From: Trogon surrucura
Lineage: Eukaryota; Chordata; Aves; Trogoniformes; Trogonidae
Direction of reading: 5' to 3'
Length of the DNA: 64,000 bases
Assembly (NCBI GenBank): GCA_020746105.1
Contig: CM036618.1
Span: 8,006,501 to 8,070,500 of the forward strand
In this document: piece by piece, positions 47,511 to 60,700 of the stretch
Layout: every line of letters starts with the position of its first letter
Numbering within the stretch: the first letter of the stretch is position 1
Notes under the pieces: generated by a model
Seen by the model: only the letters and a program-made list of their open reading frames with translations
Databases searched by the model: none
What the model was told of the DNA's origin: nothing
Position numbers and translations under genes: made by a program

Positions 47511-50500
47511 GATATATCAAATGGCTGAAAATGCTTGTAAGCTACCTCTGCTGATATATGAGAAGGATCTGCTCATTACAAATGATACCTAAGCTCATCT
47601 CTAAAATCCAGTTGTTCAACTAGGGCATCAAGCAGCCCTTATATACTACCTTTCCAAATTAAACTTTTATTATATTGGTTTCACAGGTTATTAACAGCTC
47701 CCTAAGCCAGCTGTAACTGTAACTATACACTACAGGGAGTGTAAAAACAGATTTATCTTCTCAGGCACCTCATTTCTACTGACTATTTTGGGAGATCAGA
47801 CACCAAGTGCACATGTAGAAACATACTTTATAGAGATGTAAATCTAAGTGTGTAAATCTGGGTGCTTGTGTTAAGAAGACCACCTTGAGGGTTCAAGCTA
47901 TAGGTGGGCCAACAGACCGAAACATAGTCAAAAAGTATGTGTGTGGCAGATCTTGAACTTCTTACATCACACTGAGCTGCTGAAAAAATGTTTAGAATGT
48001 TGTCAGTTACTTCCATTTCATCGTAAGAATGATTAAGACTTTCAAATGTTCTGAGGGATGGTGACGATTAGCAATGAACATAGTGAATTCAATGTTTCTG
48101 TTACCTCAAAGAAAACACAATCCTATTACTACATCTTCAAAGAATGATGTGGAACCAAAAGGCAGCACTTTATCCCATCAGTCTGAGGTCAAGCAGCCTG
48201 TTTTCTGGATTCCTAATGAAGATCAGAAGTCATTAGGTTTAAATCTACCTTTAACTGAGAGTCATCAGAAATAACTGGTGAAAGTCATATTAACTTTAAC
48301 ATTTTTAGTCAGAAGTAATATTGGGGAAAAAAAGTGTTGAGAAATACATCTTTGGCATGTTCTAACCTGGTTTCACTGGTTTTTAACATACTTCACTCAA
48401 CACAACAAAGACTGAGCTGTATTCACATCTAAAACAATGTCATTGATTTAGTTTTCCAATGAGTTGTGCTAAGAACTTTCTATACTGAAATTAAGTGAGC
48501 ATCTCTTTGGTCAGAAAACAGTGTCAGCAATGAAGAGGATGGCAGGTCAGTAGATGTGATTCCAGATGGCAGATGTAAAAACTCTTCTTTTCCCGTCAAA
48601 GATTTCTTCAGTCCTCTATGAAAAGCATGTCAAGTGGAAAGACAAGGGCTATGTTTTATCAAGATCCCAACAATATATTGCTTTACAAAACTGTGACATA
48701 CAGAAGCTGACAAGAATGGTAGACATATAAACAGTTGTAGAAACTTGGATGGAGTGATTTTTCCATCTTCTTTGTCCTTGCCTGTGCAGTCTTGCCTGCT
48801 TGCAAAACCCAGGTAGGAATGTTCCTCTTCCCAGAAGAACCCAGGCTGAGATCATGTTAGAGATAAGGTGATAAATTCCCAGTGATTTCTATGTCAGAAA
48901 ATAGCCCAGACTGACTGTATAAGGGAAATGGCTCTGGTGCCATTGCCAGCTGTTTGGAAGAGAATCTGCACAGAGGTGCACAGATCAGACACAAGATTTG
49001 GGGAGGACAATTTGATATGAGATGAACCATTTGAGATGCAGAAATTATATGGAGAGAAACAGGCTGTACTGATTATTGTCAGAGGTTATAGCTATTATGA
49101 GGACAGTACAGTGATAGTGGCTCCTACGGGGAGAAATTGAGGCTTGAATTGCTGTAAAAGAAAAGAATATTCTAATTTTGAAAACCCTGATAACCACAAC
49201 CTCAGCAGATTTATCCTGTAAATATAAAACAATTTTCTATATTTAAGTTTAGTGTCTTGGGTTATCTGTGTTGTCAGTGTAGAAAACGAGGCAAGTTAGG
49301 CAGCTTCAGTGGGGGATTCCACTAACTAGGGTGAATGAAGTAATTCACAGCCGATGTCAGAAATTATATCTATTCCTCTCCATGGACTGTAACAACATCC
49401 GAGAGTCTGGTTCAGATTTCAGTGACCAAATTCAGATGTCTCAGGGTAAAAGGAATCCCATCAGTCCAAAGAAACCTTGTAAAAAGATCTTCATTGTTCA
49501 ATCAAAGTGTTAAGCACTTTGATGAAGTTGAATTACTAACTTCTAAACAACTTGGCTTTTACCATTTTTTGGTTGATTTTTTTTCCCCCAAGGAGTACTT
49601 GCAAACTAACAAGCTCTAAAACCAGCCTATGATATATAAAAGCATTAAATGTTACAGCGTGAACATTACTTAATACTGCAATATTAATCAGCTGAAGGAC
49701 CTCTGTCTTTGACAAGCAAAGCTGTAAGTAGGTCACTTCCTACATTGCAGCAATCTCCTCTTGATTGCAGAGTGCTTAATTTTGTTAACAGGTCACTATT
49801 TAAAATAACTTCTGTGATTCCATATTTTCTAAGGATTCCTTGGAAAGAAACTCAATAGTTGTTCTTCTAGAGCACTGATGTGCTTCCCTCTGTTTTAAAA
49901 TGTCATGTTATCTAAGAGTTCCTCCTTCCTACTGTCAGCAGGGTACCTAACAGCTATTTTGATTTTCTTTCTGGCTGCCACTTACACCACTTCCTATCAT
50001 TGTACCATTTGTCATGTTAATCAATGTGGCATCCCAAGAAGGAATAACCTAATCCCATATTTAATTTTGGGACTTTACCTGAGACCACTTCCGGTTGTGA
50101 ACCAAACTTCTCTACCTGTAACAACTTTACTGAAAGGTATTGCTTGAATATTCAGCACCTCTACCTTTATATCCATTATTAAGTTGGTCTGCCAGAGTGT
50201 TTCAGTCAATGTTAACCACACCATTATCTTTCTGTAGTATCCTGAATTTTAGATTGCAATGTATCAAATACCCTACTCTAAAAAAGATAGATTACATCCA
50301 TCACATGTATTTCACCCACCTACTCAGTAATATCAGGAGAGGCCACAGTTTTTTTCAGACATGATTAATGTATCAAGCTCATGGCGCTTATTGCTCAGCA
50401 GGTTCATTTCCCCAAAATACTTATTTTTACAATCCCCTGTTACTCATTCTAGCCTACTGAAATCAAGCTAAGTGGTCACTGATTTCCCAGGTGGTCTTAA

Positions 50501-53500
50501 ACATCCACTACATTATTTCCATTCAAATAACTCCTCATTCATTCTCCAAGAATATTTTTCTCCAACTTGTACATTGCACTCTATATGTCGCTTTGCAGAA
50601 TTAGGACACAATCACTGTGTTTTCCTCAAAGAGCTTAAAATTCAGAGGTATCATCTGGTGAGTCAGCACAAGTCAGAAAGTTAGGGTAAATTATAGAAGG
50701 CTGGTGATTCAAATAAAGATGAAGAGAACTGAAGCCACTTGCAAATGAAAAGTGTTCCCAGTTTTAGAAACCAACAGAGTTTGAATAAGAGATTGAAAAA
50801 GCATATAAAACAGCAGATGCATGGGGATCAACATTGGAGTGTTAGGCAAAAGAAATGAATTTCAGCTGACATTCAGACTAAAATAACTTTCATTCCAGGA
50901 AAATAGGGATTATAGGAGGGAGACAGAGAAGAGAGAGGAGGAGGGAAGCAGGAAAAAAGCTACATTATCATTAGTCAAAAAAAATTATGAACCAAAAGCC
51001 AGAAAACCAAATTAGCTAGGATGAAGTCAGGCCTTAAACTGTGCAACACCCTTCACAGCAGGAAGAGAATTTAAATCTGAGAATAATAAATGCACAAATG
51101 CGCCAAGGAAGATGGAGGAGGAAGAGGTGAAAAAGAGTTTTACTGTTATTCTTGTACTAAAATGGAGAAAATTAGCCACAGAGGAAGAAGCAGGAAAAAA
51201 TAAAAGGTGGTAGCTGTGGTGCAGTGGACCACATAATTTGGAATGCGTGGTTTAGCATTCTGCATTGCAGTCTGCTCTTTTTCTCACTCTCTAGCTCTGT
51301 TTCCCAGAGTCAGATAACCTATATTATTGGCAGGATCCACCAGTGTGTCTGCACCCAACCTCATCAGTAATCACCAGGCCTAACATATTGTCAGGTCGGC
51401 TGTCCATGGGGTGACTCTGCAGCTGAAATGTTAAAGCGGACCACCAGCTTACAGCTACCTACCCACGTCACTGCCTGCCTGCAAAAAGCTCCTAGGGACA
51501 CACAGACACCAGGGTGTCACATCCTAGAGGACAGGCTCCCACCATGTCTGGCCAATATGAAGAAAATGAACAAGGAACTTGGTTGTACCTGGGATTCCGT
51601 CTTGGGAGTATCCACCAGTAAAATAATGCTGAAGCCAAGAGACTATATTATCGTATCTCAGTTCAGTTCTCTAGACAGTGTTCAACAGCAATGTCAGTTC
51701 TCTTGTTTCCATGTGTCCATAAGGAGCCTCTTTTTTGCTTTTTCTGAATAAAATACTGTCTCTTTCCCCTTCAGTTGCATTCTTTCAGACAACTAAAGAC
51801 TGCAAGCAAACAACAAGAAAACACAGTCAAGGATGTTCCTGAATAGCAAAGAGCGTCTTTGCCAGTTCTAATTATGATTTGTCTATAAACTTATTTTCCC
51901 TTATTGCTGGATCATGCTATTCTTTGTTAAGGAACTGCATTGATTTGAGAGTTAGTGAGCCATTAACACGTCGTGAAGAGGAAGATTTTTGTTTCCCAAG
52001 GCTTTGCAAACAGGTAAAGAGAGAGAGCAATATATTGTTCACTAAGTAGCAGACTGAGAGCTGCGGCTACAAAGAGATATCAGCAGGTAGCAGATATCAG
52101 TCATGTTTATAAAGGAACCCAGAGTGACTTACTGCACACTTTACAGGCGGAATGCCTCTTTCACTACCCCACAATGATGGCTAAATGCTGCATTGCACTG
52201 CTCAGTAAAGATGGATTTGATGAAAAAAAAAAGCATAATTACCTCTAGACTCACAGTCCTGATATCTACTGTGAGCTACAGAGCATACCGCTATAGTCAG
52301 AGGAACACTGTCAACTCAGATACAACACTTCTATCAATCCTCTTTTCTTCATGACGGTCATTCCTAGCACTGTGCAGCTTCCACCTACTCTGTACGGTAT
52401 TAGCATTACATGAAGGATGTGTTCTTGGTCCAGGGATAGCAGGCTGGGTTGAGCAGCCTGCTGTGACCAAGAAGACTCATAGCCAGAGGCTGGGAGTCAG
52501 AGGTTTGGTCCAGGCAGACACCAGCACTTGTCACTGCTTTTCGCTATTTTTGTAACCTATTGCATCTGACAGTTCAACTCTGGATCCTACACTCTTGTTA
52601 CCTACATCTCTACCTGAGGAAGAAATTATTAACACTAGCCATGTTTCTCTTCTTCTTAGGAGTAAAAACCTTACCATGCCAGTCCTGTGCAAGGAGACAT
52701 TAATTTGATTTAATAAAGATGCATGAAAGTGGTTAAAAACAGTAAGAAATCTTCATCCATTTGGAAAAGGTTGTGTGTTTTTTTAATTTTGTTTTGGTTC
52801 TTAGCTAATACTATACTAGCACTTCAAATTCAGGAATCAATTCTTCACTGTGGTGGATTGTACATAATCTCTGCAAAGTTTCTGCAGTGAATTAACAGGT
52901 AACCAGAAGGAAGGAGGAGTGTGATCTATTTAGTTTGTTGACTCACTATCTCAATTTGTTCTGGTCTTTTTTCCTTTATTTGTTTGTTTAACATGAAAGC
53001 TAAGAATTTTGTTTTAATGACAAACAGCTTTCACATGGTTTCCTTCCTGGTGGATCCATTTAAATACCCTGGCATCGCTTCGTTAGACAACAGGAAAGAT
53101 ATGACTTGTTCTGCAGAAGTGCCCTCCGAACAAAGGAGTCCTTGACAGCTCACTGAGCAGGCAAATTGACATTGTTGTGTCTGCAGATCAGCAAAGGGAA
53201 GCTCAGCTTCCCCAAGTGAGCTCCGCCAGAGAGTTCTGCAAAGGCCAGGGCACTGTCCTGCCTTCTGTGAATTTCCTGGAAGGAAATAAAAACACATTAA
53301 CCTTTTGCTGCCATCGAGAGGTGCCTTTGCTGAAGCTCTTCGCTTTCCTCTTGTCATCTAGTTGTTCTGCTGTCCTGAGCAAAACATGCAACAGAATTCT
53401 CCCGCTCAGAACTGAAGCCCACAGCAGACAACTTGGCTTCTCAAGGGTAGTGATAATATCCAATAGATGGGTAAAACTCTTCTGCAGAGGAGAGCATTGT

Positions 53501-54354
53501 CAGGAACAATACAAAGATTCAAGATCACTTAATCATGCTCCAAGCTAAGGAGTGCTTATGCAACCTGCTCTCCAAAGTGTACATCAGAATAGATGCCTCA
53601 AGAAATGAATCTCCAAGCCCAAATACCATACTGTACACATAGTCCTCCCCATAGAGGAAATGCTAAATAAAAATGTTAGTAATATTCTTTACAATAAAAT
53701 GCACAGTGATGAGTTGCATCAGCAGACATGAATTGCTGAGAACACGATGCCCAGAGATCCGTCTTGTGCACCTCTAGCAGGCAGAGTGAGAAAAAAAAAA
53801 GGAGAGTGAAGCAAAGATTCTGACAATAGACTTCACTTTTTTCTTTATTAGCCACATATTTCAAAAAGAACATCACTCTCAGCAGAATTTTGGTTAAAAA
53901 AAAAAAAGGAAAAAAGAAAAAAAATTTGATTAAATGGTTTCTGACAGAGAAAAAAGGTGTTTTCTTCCTCCTTCAGAGCTGCCCTAGTTCCAGAAGTGCT
54001 AACCAGTCTCTTCTTTCTCCAAAGTGCTGATACTCAGGTGCTGATGGTCAGAACATTTTGTTTGTCTCCTCTGGTTCCAGGCTGCTTCTCCTGCAAAGGA
54101 CACCACAGTCTACTGTGAAGCAAGACACTGCCTTGCTGTGGTAGTCCTGGTTGTAGCAGTAGTTAGGGACCACAACTGCTTGTGAGTGGGGAGCACAAAC
54201 TGCCATGAAGTAGAGAAGAGCATCCTGCTTGGGTCAGTTACATCAGGAGCTTGATCTCATGGTACAGTGGGTCACCCACTTCCTGAAGCACTACACATAA
54301 AAGCTTGAAGTGTAAAGCCTTGAGTAGATACAATCAAGAATCATACATGGATAT
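47511..54354. other. Single-copy sequence, no gene recognised
   Basis: A nearly 7-kb stretch without recognised repeats. It contains a short hairpin at 52438-52462, A-rich tracts at about 53790 and 53895-53925, and overlapping open frames on both strands at 53031-53548 that lack domains. Confidence 0.4.
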
Positions 54355-54804
54355 GGATGTGTGAAAGACTGTAAAGAAAACGGGTGTCTCAAACAGCAAG
54401 AGTCCTTATTTTACCACTTGTGCTTAGAGTGTCCACAGGAAGCCACAGAGATGGGAAGAGGCCCTACACTGGTGGACTGTCTCCCATCCACGGGATGGGA
54501 ACAGGCTCTGCAGCCATAGACTGTTTCCAAGTCCCTCTCTGTATGTTGTTGACTTCATATTCCATTCCCATAGCTGCCTAACTATAAACTGTCTTTTTGT
54601 ATCAATGAACCAATGTGATAAAGTCGAATTGTTCATGCACAAGAAAAGATGGAAACATGGTTGAGTTATAGGGGTACTCAATGACCAGAGATCCTCTAGG
54701 GAACCCCTCAACTCATTTGGAGCATCTTTTAGAAGATGCCACAGTACCTACATGGAAACTAATGCAGATTCTACATGTAGGAGGGGGTTAGGTTTGTCAA
54801 ACCC

Positions 54805-54811
54805 TATAAAA
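54805..54811 (+). promoter_or_regulatory. LTR TATA box
   Basis: TATAAAA in CCCTATAAAAGGC context, about 100 bp upstream of the pyrimidine repeats and 527 bp upstream of the AATAAA. It is the likely core promoter of the LTR. Present-day activity is unknown. Confidence 0.5.
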
Positions 54812-54909
54812 GGCAAGTTACCAAGTTACAGGTAGCTCGTGTGTGCTGCCATCCTGGATCTGAAAACACTGCTGCGAGACACTGGAACCCAGGGTGGCGA
54901 GCTTTCTAC

Positions 54910-55086
54910 CTCTTCTCTTCTCTTCTCTTCTCTTCTCTTCTCTTCTCTTCTCTTCTCTTCTCTTCTCTTCTCTTCTCTTCTCTTCTCTTCTCTTCTCTTC
55001 TCTTCTCTTCTCTTCTCTTCTCTTCTCTTCTCTTCTCTTCTCTTCTCTTCTCTTCTCTTCTCTTCTCTTCTCTTCTCTTCTCTTCT
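54910..55086. repeat. (TTCTC)n microsatellite, about 35 units
   Basis: An essentially perfect pentanucleotide array, all pyrimidine on the plus strand and polypurine on the minus. It continues directly into a second array whose unit differs by one T-to-C change. Confidence 0.97.
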
Positions 55087-55258
55087 CCTCCCCTCCTCTC
55101 CTCTCCTCTCCTCTCCTCTCCTCTCTCTCCTCTCCTCTCCTCTCCTCTCCTCTCCTCTCCTCTCCTCTCCTCTCCTCTCCTCTCCTCTCCTCTCCTCTCC
55201 TCTCCTCTCCTCTCCTCTCCTCTCCTCTCCTCTCCTCTCCTCTCCTCTCCTCTCCTCT
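55087..55258. repeat. (TCTCC)n microsatellite, about 33 units
   Basis: A second pentanucleotide array following a short TCCTCCCCTCC transition, with one irregular unit near 55120. The pyrimidine strand continues in degenerate form to about 55320. Together the arrays make a polypurine-polypyrimidine tract of about 400 bp. Confidence 0.97.
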
Positions 55259-55474
55259 CTTTCTCTTCTCTTCTCTCTCTTCCCATTTCTCTCCCCTTTC
55301 TCTTTGTCATTCTACTTTCTTTTAATACCAAATGCTCAATAAATCTTTTTCATTTTCTGATCGTTAGTGTGGTTGGACCACTTATTTTGTCTGTGAGTAT
55401 CCCGAACCTAGGTTGTAATCCAGAGTGAACCCAGGGGTCTCCTTAGTCCAGACATGACAAGATGTTATGGCAGG

Positions 55475-56860
55475 AACCCCCTTGATCTTCTACCAAAGGT
55501 CTCGGCAATCTCGGGAGGTTCCTGCTGACTGGAAGCTAGCCAACATTATTCCAATCTATAAGAAGGGCATGAGGGAAAACACAGGAAACTATAGACCTAT
55601 TAGCCTAATCTCAGTTCCTGGAAAAATTATGGAGAAGATTGTACTGGATACTATTTAAAAACATTTAAAGAGTAAGGCAATCGTCAAGCACAGTCAACAT
55701 GTGTTCACCAAAGGAAAGTCTTAATCCTTCTTTGATAAGGTCACCCATACAGTGGATAAAGGGGTGAAGTGGTAGATGTACTTTTTCCAGATTTTAGTAA
55801 ATCTTTTGACACTCTGCCCCACCACAACCTCCTAGACAAGTTGTTTAACTGTGGAATGCGAAGGTTCACATTGTACTGAGTAAGGAACCGGCTGAAGGGC
55901 AGAGCTCAAATTGTTCCAGTAAACGGGGTTGCCTCTGGTTGGTGACCACTTACCACTAGTTTTCCTCAGAGTTCAATTCTAGAACCAGTCTTGTTCAATA
56001 AATACATTGAGCAATATATATATCTATGATCTGGATGAAGAAGTTGAATGCATCATTATCAAGTTTGCTGATGATATCGAACTGAGGCATGCTGTTGACT
56101 CTCTTGAGGCACAGGAGGCCTTGTGGTGCTCTCTAGATGGACTGGAGCATTGAGCAATCATTAACAGAGTTAAATTTAACAAGTCAAAATGCTGGATCTT
56201 GCACCTAGGACAGAGTAACGCTGGGCACAAGTATAAATTGGGAGAGGAATGTCTGGAGAGCAGCCCTGAAGAAAGGGATCTGGGAGTTCTGGTCAACTGC
56301 AGCTCAGTGTGAGTCAGCACCTAGAGGAAAAACCCCGTCCTGGGGAGCATCAAACACAGAATTGACCAGTTGTCAAAGAGGGGGCTATTCTGCTGTATTC
56401 CACATTGGTGCAGCTTCATTTTGAGTAGCGTGCAATTCATCCATCCAGATGCGGACAACAAAGCTGGTGAAAGGGCAGAAGGAGTATCCTGTGAGAAGTG
56501 ATTAAGGACTTTGGGTCTGTCTAGTTTGCTCCCTACAGCTTCCTGAGGAGGGCAAGGGGAAACAGAGGTGCTGATATCTTCTCCCTGGAATCCAGTGATG
56601 GGAAGCACGGGAATGATTCAAAGCTACACCAGAACAGGTTTAGATTGGACATTAGGAAGCATTTTCTTACCAAAAGGGTAGTCAAACACTGGAATAGACT
56701 TCCTAGAGAGACGGTCAATGCTCCAAGTCTGTCAGGGTATAAGAGGCATTTGGACAATGGCCTTAAAAACATGCTTTAATTTTTGGACAGTCTTAAAATG
56801 ATCAGACAATTGGACTAGATGATCATTGTAGGTCCCCTCCAAATGGAATATTCTGTGCTG
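55475..56860 (+). mobile_element. CR1 copy, reverse transcriptase to 3' end, diverged
   Basis: Begins in the reverse transcriptase: [39 protein letters not shown] (about 55516-55650). After many stops, 'YDLDEEVECIIIKFADDIEL' at 56023-56083 keeps the FADD box. The 3' coding region is decayed, and the 3' UTR ends near 'ttggactagatgatcattgtaggtcc' and 'attctgtgctg'. It starts about 15 bp after the LTR, so the LTR may have inserted at or truncated its 5' side. Confidence 0.9.
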
Positions 56861-56984
56861 TTTGATACAGGTCAGCAGAACTAATTTTGAAGAGGTTGCT
56901 TTTTTTATCCCCCTTAATAATTGCTTTCCTCTCAGCTCCTCTCTTTCTTCCATGCAGACTTTTCCATTCCTCAGGAATCAAGAA

Positions 56985-57062
56985 TATGCTGCAATGTTCT
57001 AACAATGCTTTGCATTTTTGTAGCACTTCCTGTCAGAGGATTCAAGGACTTTAAAAGGCTTC
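56985..57062 (+). repeat. Possible ancient MIR/L2-tail-like fragment
   Basis: The phrase 'tttgcatttttgtagcacttcctgtcagaggattcaaggactttaaaaggc' resembles the 'TTTGCAT..TAGCACTTT..GGATCTCAAAGCACTTTA' core of old amniote SINE/LINE tails. The match is short and from memory. Confidence 0.2.
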
Positions 57063-58932
57063 AGAGCATGAAGAATGCTTGTAGAAGCTTGGCAGAAGTA
57101 AGGAAATGGAAGATCAGAACAGCCAACGGACTACCTAAGAATGGGAGAGAAACACACGGGGACCTAGCTATTCCTATGTTTGGACTATCATCAAGCAATA
57201 CATGCAGGCAGATGCATATCAGTCCTCTAGTTACCAATGTGACTTTCAAAGCAGAACTAAGTTAGCAAGGGCTCAAATGCCTTTGCTGTCTGAATGGATT
57301 CTCTGTGACCTCCTGTATCATTTACTTCCGGAGTAGGAGAAAGTATCACATCAATACAGCTGAAGTGAAACCTGAATACACATTATATGATTTTTCTGGA
57401 TGCCACAATTTTAATGCAGTCTGGGTCAAAGATACATGAAAGCCCACTTTAGCCACCAGTTAGGAAAATCCAGTTTCTGTATTTTTTGGTACCAGCTAAT
57501 GTGAAAAAAAATATCAACAAGTGCATTAACACCTACCAGCAGGCAGTCAAAGAGGAAATAAACAGGCAAATACTAGATACAATTCAGGCTTTATTATGAA
57601 GGAAACAACATATTCAGCTAAAAGTCTTCTTGGCTTCAGCCTTTCAAAAGGCAGTATTAGAGACAGCACTTTATAATTTGAACATGTAGGCAGAAAAATA
57701 AAAAGTGGGTTTTTTTCTTTATAACATGCTCCTCAAACTTGGAGGGTGTTCACATTCTGGAGAGAGCAGAACATGGAGAAAAAAAAATCTTAAATGCTTA
57801 TTGCAAGATCAGTATTTCTCTAATACTCTTTCTAATAGTAGCCTCATTAATTTAACTCTGTAAGATATTAGCGCAAAGCATCTTTTGCTAACAGTTGACT
57901 CACAGATTTTGTATTTTTAAAATGCTGTTGCTGTGCAAAAATAGCATTTTTATTTGCATTTTTATATCCTACTTCTGTTCCTTTATTGTCATTGCTGGTA
58001 ATGTTCATTTTATCTTTTGTACATTCCCTCCACTGATACTTAGTAAGCATCTGGAGTTTTTTCAAAACAAATTTATCCTTAATACTTAATAACTGTATCT
58101 TGCATCTGACCTTCAGATACAACATATTCTGCCTTTAAAAAGAGAAAAATACTGCTGCTTGTATTGTCCCCTACCCCTCTCACTTTTATTTCCCCATCAC
58201 AGTATCATCATGCCGTCGTATTCACATCTTTAAAATAGTCATAGTTATTTTAATTTTCTTCTCTGCTGTTATTTCTTATGTAATTGCCTTCCTGAGACAC
58301 CCCCACTCAACTTCTCCCTTTGAAGCATGATTCCTGTTTGACCTGGGGGACACATCATTAGCCCCAGTCCCCGGAATCATGGTAATAGCACATACACAGA
58401 GAAAGCAAGATTAGAGCTGTGTATAAATCACAAGCAAAGACTCCTAAGCATGGCTGCGCCCTCTCAAGACAACCTCCTCCTCAGTCTAGTCTCTATTCAA
58501 GGCTTGTAGCATAAACCTCAGAAAAGGTGATGAGAAAGCAAGTAAGTATAGAATAATCCACCTGTTACAACACTGAAGTTTCCAGAAAGCTGTGGTTTAG
58601 GGACTTCCGGAGCTAAAGGCTACTGGTAAAATCATTTAATAACCATTTCACGGACATTTTTTCCACTATTTGTTCCTCTGATTACTTTTTTTGAGCCTGT
58701 ATATATCTTCAGTCTCCACCACATCTCACACTTACAAGTCGCACACTTAACCACCTCAAAGTATTGAAGAAACTTCACCCAGGTGGACCAAGATGTTGAG
58801 AGAAGGTGCTCTCATTGCTGTACATGCATAAATGGGAAAAGTATTTCTATTAGTAAGAGGATGTTAGGACCTGAAATTTCTATGCTACCCTAAGTTTTTT
58901 TTCAAAACTATCTGAAGTAAAACTACTAAATC
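57063..58932. other. Single-copy sequence
   Basis: No gene or repeat recognised. Short frames only. Confidence 0.4.
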
Positions 58933-59022
58933 GTTGAATCATAGAATCATTAAGATTGGAAAAGACCTCTATGCTCATCAAGTCCAACTACCAACCCAAC
59001 ACTACCATGGCCACTAAAGAAA
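58933..59022 (-). mobile_element. CR1 extreme 3' end, minus strand
   Basis: 'tcgttgaatcatagaatcattaagattggaaaagacctctatgctcatcaagtccaac' is the reversed CR1 3' UTR and tail. Only about 90 bp remain. Confidence 0.85.
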
Positions 59023-60362
59023 AATGTCCAGTTGAATTCTAACAGGTCAGATGGGGTAGATGTATAGCTTTTTTTTCATTTTTACTTTTAGCTTCACATA
59101 AAAGTAAAAATTTATGGTAAAGCCTGTTTCAGTGTTTCAGTTAATAAAAAAAAATGAAACAGCATCACTTGGTTACACACCATTGGTTTGACAAAGGAGA
59201 CAAGATGGTGTACAGACACGATTGGTCTTTGATTGCCAGTTTTTAAATTTTTTTCAGATGTTTTTTAGATTTTCAGTTGGGTGGAAGTTTTAAACCCTGC
59301 AACTGTACAGGGGTTCAGAGCAGCCAAGCTGCACATTTAAGCATCTGTGCTCTTAGTCTGCTGCAGTTATGAGGAAAAACTTACTGGTGTTATGGCAGCT
59401 GACATCAACACATTTTATGCTGTAATGGAAAGGAGAAGCAGAGTTCACCTTACTATTTACTGTGGTGCACCTGAGGAGCAAGAACTAATTAAGATGCAGC
59501 AACACAACTGCTTGCAGTTACATGCCTGTGACCTAACCCAAAATTTCAACCTGTATGGATTAAATCTGCTTTCCCTCAGCAGAGAATCTTTCAGCACAGA
59601 TGCTTCTGGTACAGAAAATACAATCTGCAGCATCAAGCAAAATTCAGTTTATTCACAAGACATAGTCCAGCTTTGCTGATCCAGAGATCTGTTGGTTTAG
59701 ATCAGCAGAAGGGACTGACCTGCAAGCTTGTTGTGAAATTTTGTAGGGCAATCATGTAAAGATCTAGCTACTTACCCATGGAATTGATTTCATATGTCAC
59801 CACCATAAATTCACAGAAATATATATCACCACACACACAACAATGATGTAATTTCTCATACTAGAAAGAGCAATGACTTTGAATCAGGAGGGTATGTCTG
59901 AACTGTCAGAAAATATGGATGTATATGTGCATGACTATACTTCCCCACGGGAGTAACATGCTTAAGACATCAAAAGGTTTCAGAAATCATTTCTACATCC
60001 ATATTTTTAAGCATTGAAGTTACTGATATAATGGCTAACGTGACTGGGAAACCTCAGCATTGTGTTTAATCTATTCCAGAAAACAAATAAACTAATACGG
60101 CTTCAGGAATTTTACAGTTCTTCATGAGAGTGGAATGTTTTGTAGCCCTAGCATCTCCTATTAATGGAGAAGTGACAGAGGCAATGCAATACTGCAAGGA
60201 TATTGGCATTAAACATGGTGAGGGAAGGGGTTGTAAATCCTGTGTTGCAGTTGTATCCATTCACACTATAGTTAAGAGATGTCAGTTCAGGTGTGCCTGT
60301 AACACACAAATCCTTGTGCATCCCTGCCTACAGTATTAAAACTGATTACAATGTTACCTATA
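59023..60362. other. Single-copy sequence; unassigned 110-codon open frame
   Basis: A frame at 59347-59679 stays open for 110 codons (with VMAADINTFYAVMERRSRV, IYCGAPEEQELIKMQQHNC). No domain is recognised, no splice signals frame it convincingly, and a frame of this length can occur by chance in 64 kb. Confidence 0.3.
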
Positions 60363-60700
60363 AGATCATGGAATCACAGACTGGTTCATCTTGGAAGGGA
60401 CCTCTGAAGGTCATCATGTCTAACCCTTCCTGCTCAAGGAGGAAACCCTAGACACGGTTGCCCAGAACCAAGTCCAGATGAGTTCTGAATATCTCCAAGG
60501 ATGGAGTCTCCACCAACTCTCCATGAAACCTATTCCAGTACTTGGTCACTCTCACAGTATAAAAGTGGGTCCTGGTATTCAGATGGTACCCCCTAAGTTT
60601 CAATGTGTGCCCATGGCCTCTGGTCCTGTCACTGCACCACTGAAAAGAGCATGGATTCATCCTCTTTGCACCCTTCCTTCAGATATTTCTGTAACATGGG
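60363..60700 (-). mobile_element. CR1 3' fragment, minus strand, old
   Basis: Starts 'gatcatggaatcacagactgg' and reads back through the 3' UTR to the coding end. The minus-strand peptide WCSDRTRGHGHTLKLRGYHL at about 60565-60645 matches the DRTRGNG.KL...F.L motif of CR1 ORF2. It ends near 'cttcagatatttctgtaaca' (YLK region). Confidence 0.88.

Larger units (their letters stand above)
54360..55459 (+). mobile_element. LTR of a retrovirus-like element with an internal pentanucleotide expansion
   Basis: It starts TGTGAAAG and ends ACATGACA. Near-identical pentamers flank it (GGATG 54355-54359 and AGATG 55460-55464), which may be a mutated target duplication. TATAAAA (54805-54811) is followed by a pyrimidine-rich leader, AATAAA (55338-55343) and a T-rich stretch, the expected U3-R-U5 order on the plus strand. 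About 350-400 bp of its length is simple repeat, so the original LTR was near 700 bp. No gag/pol/env is adjacent, and CR1 sequence follows immediately. Confidence 0.65.

Noticed and set aside
51205..51270. tRNA-like start (GGTAGCTGTGGTGCAGTGG)
   Set aside because: No cloverleaf, no T-arm box and no matching acceptor stem were found downstream.
53031..53548. Overlapping 86-123-codon frames on both strands as a gene
   Set aside because: No domains, no splice context, and frames open on both strands point to local composition rather than coding.
54839..55428. Long open frames (up to 195 codons) on both strands over the pyrimidine arrays
   Set aside because: Pentanucleotide repeats lack stop codons in most frames. 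The peptides are pure SLLF/RREEK repeats and have no coding value.
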